Assembly (NCBI GenBank): GCA_951799405.1
Contig: OX637342.1
Location: 3,906,001-3,970,000 of the forward strand
Origin: Agapetus fuscipes
Taxonomy: Eukaryota; Arthropoda; Insecta; Trichoptera; Glossosomatidae
Direction: 5' to 3'
Length of the DNA stretch: 64,000 nucleotides
Shown here piece after piece: positions 61,613-64,000 of the stretch (positions are counted from its first letter, which is position 1; each line of letters begins with the position of its first letter). The notes beneath the pieces are model-generated. The model ran no database searches and was not told the origin of the DNA. It worked only from the letters and a program-made list of their open reading frames with translations. Position numbers and translations under genes: made by a program.

Positions 61613-63294
61613 TGGCTGGTTCGGACAAGGCAAGTAATTTAGCCAAGTAACGAGTAATTTAGTGGCTAAACGTGTGCGAACCCCAACAATTTAGTCCAGT
61701 AGTTAAGTCAATGGTTTAGTCAAGCCGATCCATTTCATTCTATTTTTTCGGGCAAGTAGCGGCCCCGCCCACCGTCCGTGGGCGAGTGTTGCCGAGAAGC
61801 CACGGAAAAGTCCGAGTCCGAAGAGCCACGGAAAAGCCCGAGTCCGAGTCGAGTTTATTAGCGGCCGTGCCATTGGCCGCTCACTCTTGGCGGGGAAACG
61901 GAAATGCAAGAATGGCGGCAATTTAAATTGGCTGCAGTTTGAAAAGATAATGCCCGTTTTCAGCAAGAATATTTAAAGATAAAGTGCTGTTTAAAAATAT
62001 TTAAGTACTTAAGAACTTCTTATATTTGCGAGCCCGATCTTCCGCTCCCTAAACTTAGCGACCTGTCAGTGAGTTTATGTCATGTTTAAACTGTAAATAA
62101 GTGGATATGCACACCGATATCCTTGGTTTTTTAGAAACTCTTGAGAATATAGAAGTTGCTAGGACTTATCTACGTCCAAAAAGTTTTGAGAAAGGTAATT
62201 TTTTTTCGATAAGAATAGTATGACATCGATTTTTGGTGCGGATATCAGCTGTCAAAAATACAATCATGTAGCTCCTTGCTGGATGAAATTGTAGTAATTT
62301 TTAAGTTTTCGGACAATAGAGCTGTACAAATATAGTTTTGGTAAAGATGTTGTGGAAATAACTATTATCGTCCATGAATTTATTACGTATTTAAAAACAT
62401 CGATCTTTTACATTGATCGATGTTTATAGGTACCTACCATAAATTTGTCATATCACAGGCCTTATGATATCCTTCAGATGGATTGTTACTTATTGTTTTG
62501 TACAGAAACAATTCAGTGACACACGGGGATAACTGATTAGAGGCATTACAATTTTATGCCACTGTAAGCCATCAGCTGGTATCTGTGACAGACGTGAGAG
62601 GCATAAATGTAGCAGGATTGAACAAGTTTCTCGCGGTCAGCCTCTGAAAAGTTGAACCATGTTTCTTCTTTAACTTGATAATTGATTGGTGACCGCCGTG
62701 TATTTGAAAATGCCGATTTTACATGTCGAATATTGATGTTAATTGTCAACGAAAAACGCAACAGAGAAATGCATCTGAATGCAGCTGCAGACTTCGAGCC
62801 GTATTATAGTGTGTGCATACAAAATATACTTTGTACACATAATTGAAAAGATAAAAATTCAATTAAAAAATAATGTTTGCAGCGTAAATGGTAGATATTA
62901 TTATAAACATCAAATAGTCATGTGTTGTTTTTATTTAAAATGTGTATATTATTTTATAAACCATAAAATACATTTCGAATTTACAAAAGTCGAGTTTCGA
63001 AGTTGTTTGCTAAACAGGCTCCTAGCTAGGTGGCCGGGCATAAATCAGTTAATATTACCAAACCATAGCCAATTTAAAGGGCTTTATAATAACATGATTG
63101 TAATACTCAATTAATATTTTCAAACTGCAGCCAATTCAAATTTTCCGCCATTATAGAAAGGGCTTTCTGCAGCCAACTTCGCACTTGTGTACTGTACTGG
63201 ACCGTAATGCGAACGCTTCACGGGCGAGTAGCGCCCCGCCCACTACTAAATTACTCGTTACTTGACTAAATCAGTGGCCTTGTGCGAACTAGCC
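61613..63294. mobile_element. 1.7-kb TIR element with TTAA/TAA flanks
   Basis: The left end TGGCTGGTTCGGACAAGGC and the inverted right end GGCTAGTTCGCACAAGGC continue imperfectly for ~70 bp (both with AAGTAACGAGTAATTTAGT). TTAA lies on both sides (61609-61612, 63295-63298). No intact transposase ORF. It could be PIF/Harbinger-like (TAA target) or another TTAA-targeting element. Confidence 0.75.
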
Positions 63295-63534
63295 TTAAGC
63301 ATGATAAACTAAATAAATAATCATAATGTTTACTAAGACATCATATTTAGGCACTTGAAAGATTACCTAAGGCACCATAATCAAGAAGTGACAACTGATA
63401 ACACCTATGTAAAAATTGGGTAAATTTTAAGCAAGACAGGTTTGTGATGTATTGACAAGGTGTGATGTAATCAAAGCAAATAGCATGAACTCAAAACATG
63501 CTTCAAAATACCAGGAATCCTATAAGTAACAATT

Positions 63535-63705
63535 ATTATTGTTATAAATAATTATAAAAAATTATAAAAAACACAGAGTTTTATTTTCACAAATTGAGTT
63601 TTTATTTCCACCTCAAGTACTTTCGACTTATTCACGTCATTATCCTCAATTTGTGAAAATAAAACTCTGTGTTTTTTATAATTTTTTATAATTATTTATA
63701 AAAAT
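63535..63705. repeat. Foldback palindrome, ~55-bp near-perfect arms
   Basis: AAATTATAAAAAACACAGAG through TTTTCACAAATTGAG is mirrored by CTCAATTTGTGAAAATAAAA through CTGTGTTTTTTATAATTTT. The loop carries a GTCGAAAGTACTTGAGG motif on the minus strand. Confidence 0.8.
63608..63650 (-). other. Hammerhead-like motif in the 63.6-kb foldback
   Basis: Minus strand: GATAATGA-C-GTGAATAA-GTC-GAAAGTACTTGAGG. GAC/GTC can close the stem, and AGTACT is self-complementary. Confidence 0.3.
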
Positions 63706-64000
63706 GAATTTTCACTGTGTGAATACACAAACTTTAAAAAGTCTAATTATTATTGTTTTCAACAATTTTTATCAAGTTTCAAACATTTCTTACAAGCTCA
63801 CAAGCAAACACATGCAAGTTTGCAATATTATAAATGCTGAGAAAAGAAAACCCAAAATTTTGAACCAATTAATACTTCCTAAAATTTTATTTAATATTTA
63901 AAAATGTGGAACAGAATGGTATGTCGCTGGTATATTCAAGGGGATTATTGAGACAATCGTAAGTTCAAACCCCGCCTGTGTTGTGTCTTATCGACAATAA

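Noticed and set aside
63915..63990. tRNA-like sequence near the right edge (AAGTTCAAACCCCGCC)
   Set aside because: Only a B-box-like stretch is clear. It is too short and too close to the window end to classify.

Overview
This is insect-type nuclear DNA: intron-rich, AT-rich and loaded with transposable elements. Three conserved arthropod genes can be assembled from exons whose splice phases all agree. No bacterial, viral or organellar gene set is present. I cannot name the order or species from sequence alone.

Layout. (1) 1-16.3 kb has no recognised host exon. It holds dispersed repeats, a long minisatellite (3.24-3.97 kb), MITEs and foldback elements. (2) 16.37-25.38 kb, minus strand, carries ten exons of a Su(var)3-3/KDM1A (LSD1) histone demethylase: N-terminus, SWIRM, FAD-binding segment and Tower. 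The C-terminal half of the oxidase domain is not found. (3) 25.39-26.29 kb is the ~0.9 kb head-to-head intergenic region. (4) 26.29-32.02 kb, plus strand, is a complete five-exon Sex comb on midleg (Scm) gene: two FCS zinc fingers, two MBT repeats, SLED and SAM. (5) 32.5-47.8 kb is intergenic and full of transposons: piggyBac-like, a long-TIR element, a deleted mariner-like element and SINEs. (6) 47.8-60.6 kb, minus strand, is an apparently complete eleven-exon ribosomal S6 kinase (RSK/S6kII) gene with a hAT transposon nested in intron 2. (7) 60.6-64 kb is repeats, including a 1.7 kb TIR element.

LSD1 and Scm are both transcriptional silencers (H3K4me demethylation, and Polycomb-group repression), so their divergent arrangement may imply shared promoter control. 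RSK is an ERK-pathway effector and functionally separate.

The most unusual content is in the repeats. One SINE family has a tRNA-like head, and two copies also carry an almost full-length 5S rRNA-like head. Its 3' end matches the 3' end of a LINE fragment in the same window. About nine loci share a hammerhead-like fold (CUGANRA, stem, GAAA or close variant), in several cases followed by a covarying self-complementary hexamer, often inside foldback palindromes. The hAT copy has an exact 8-bp target duplication and an open two-exon gene, but appears to lack the central catalytic core. It sits about 20 nt from a splice acceptor of RSK.
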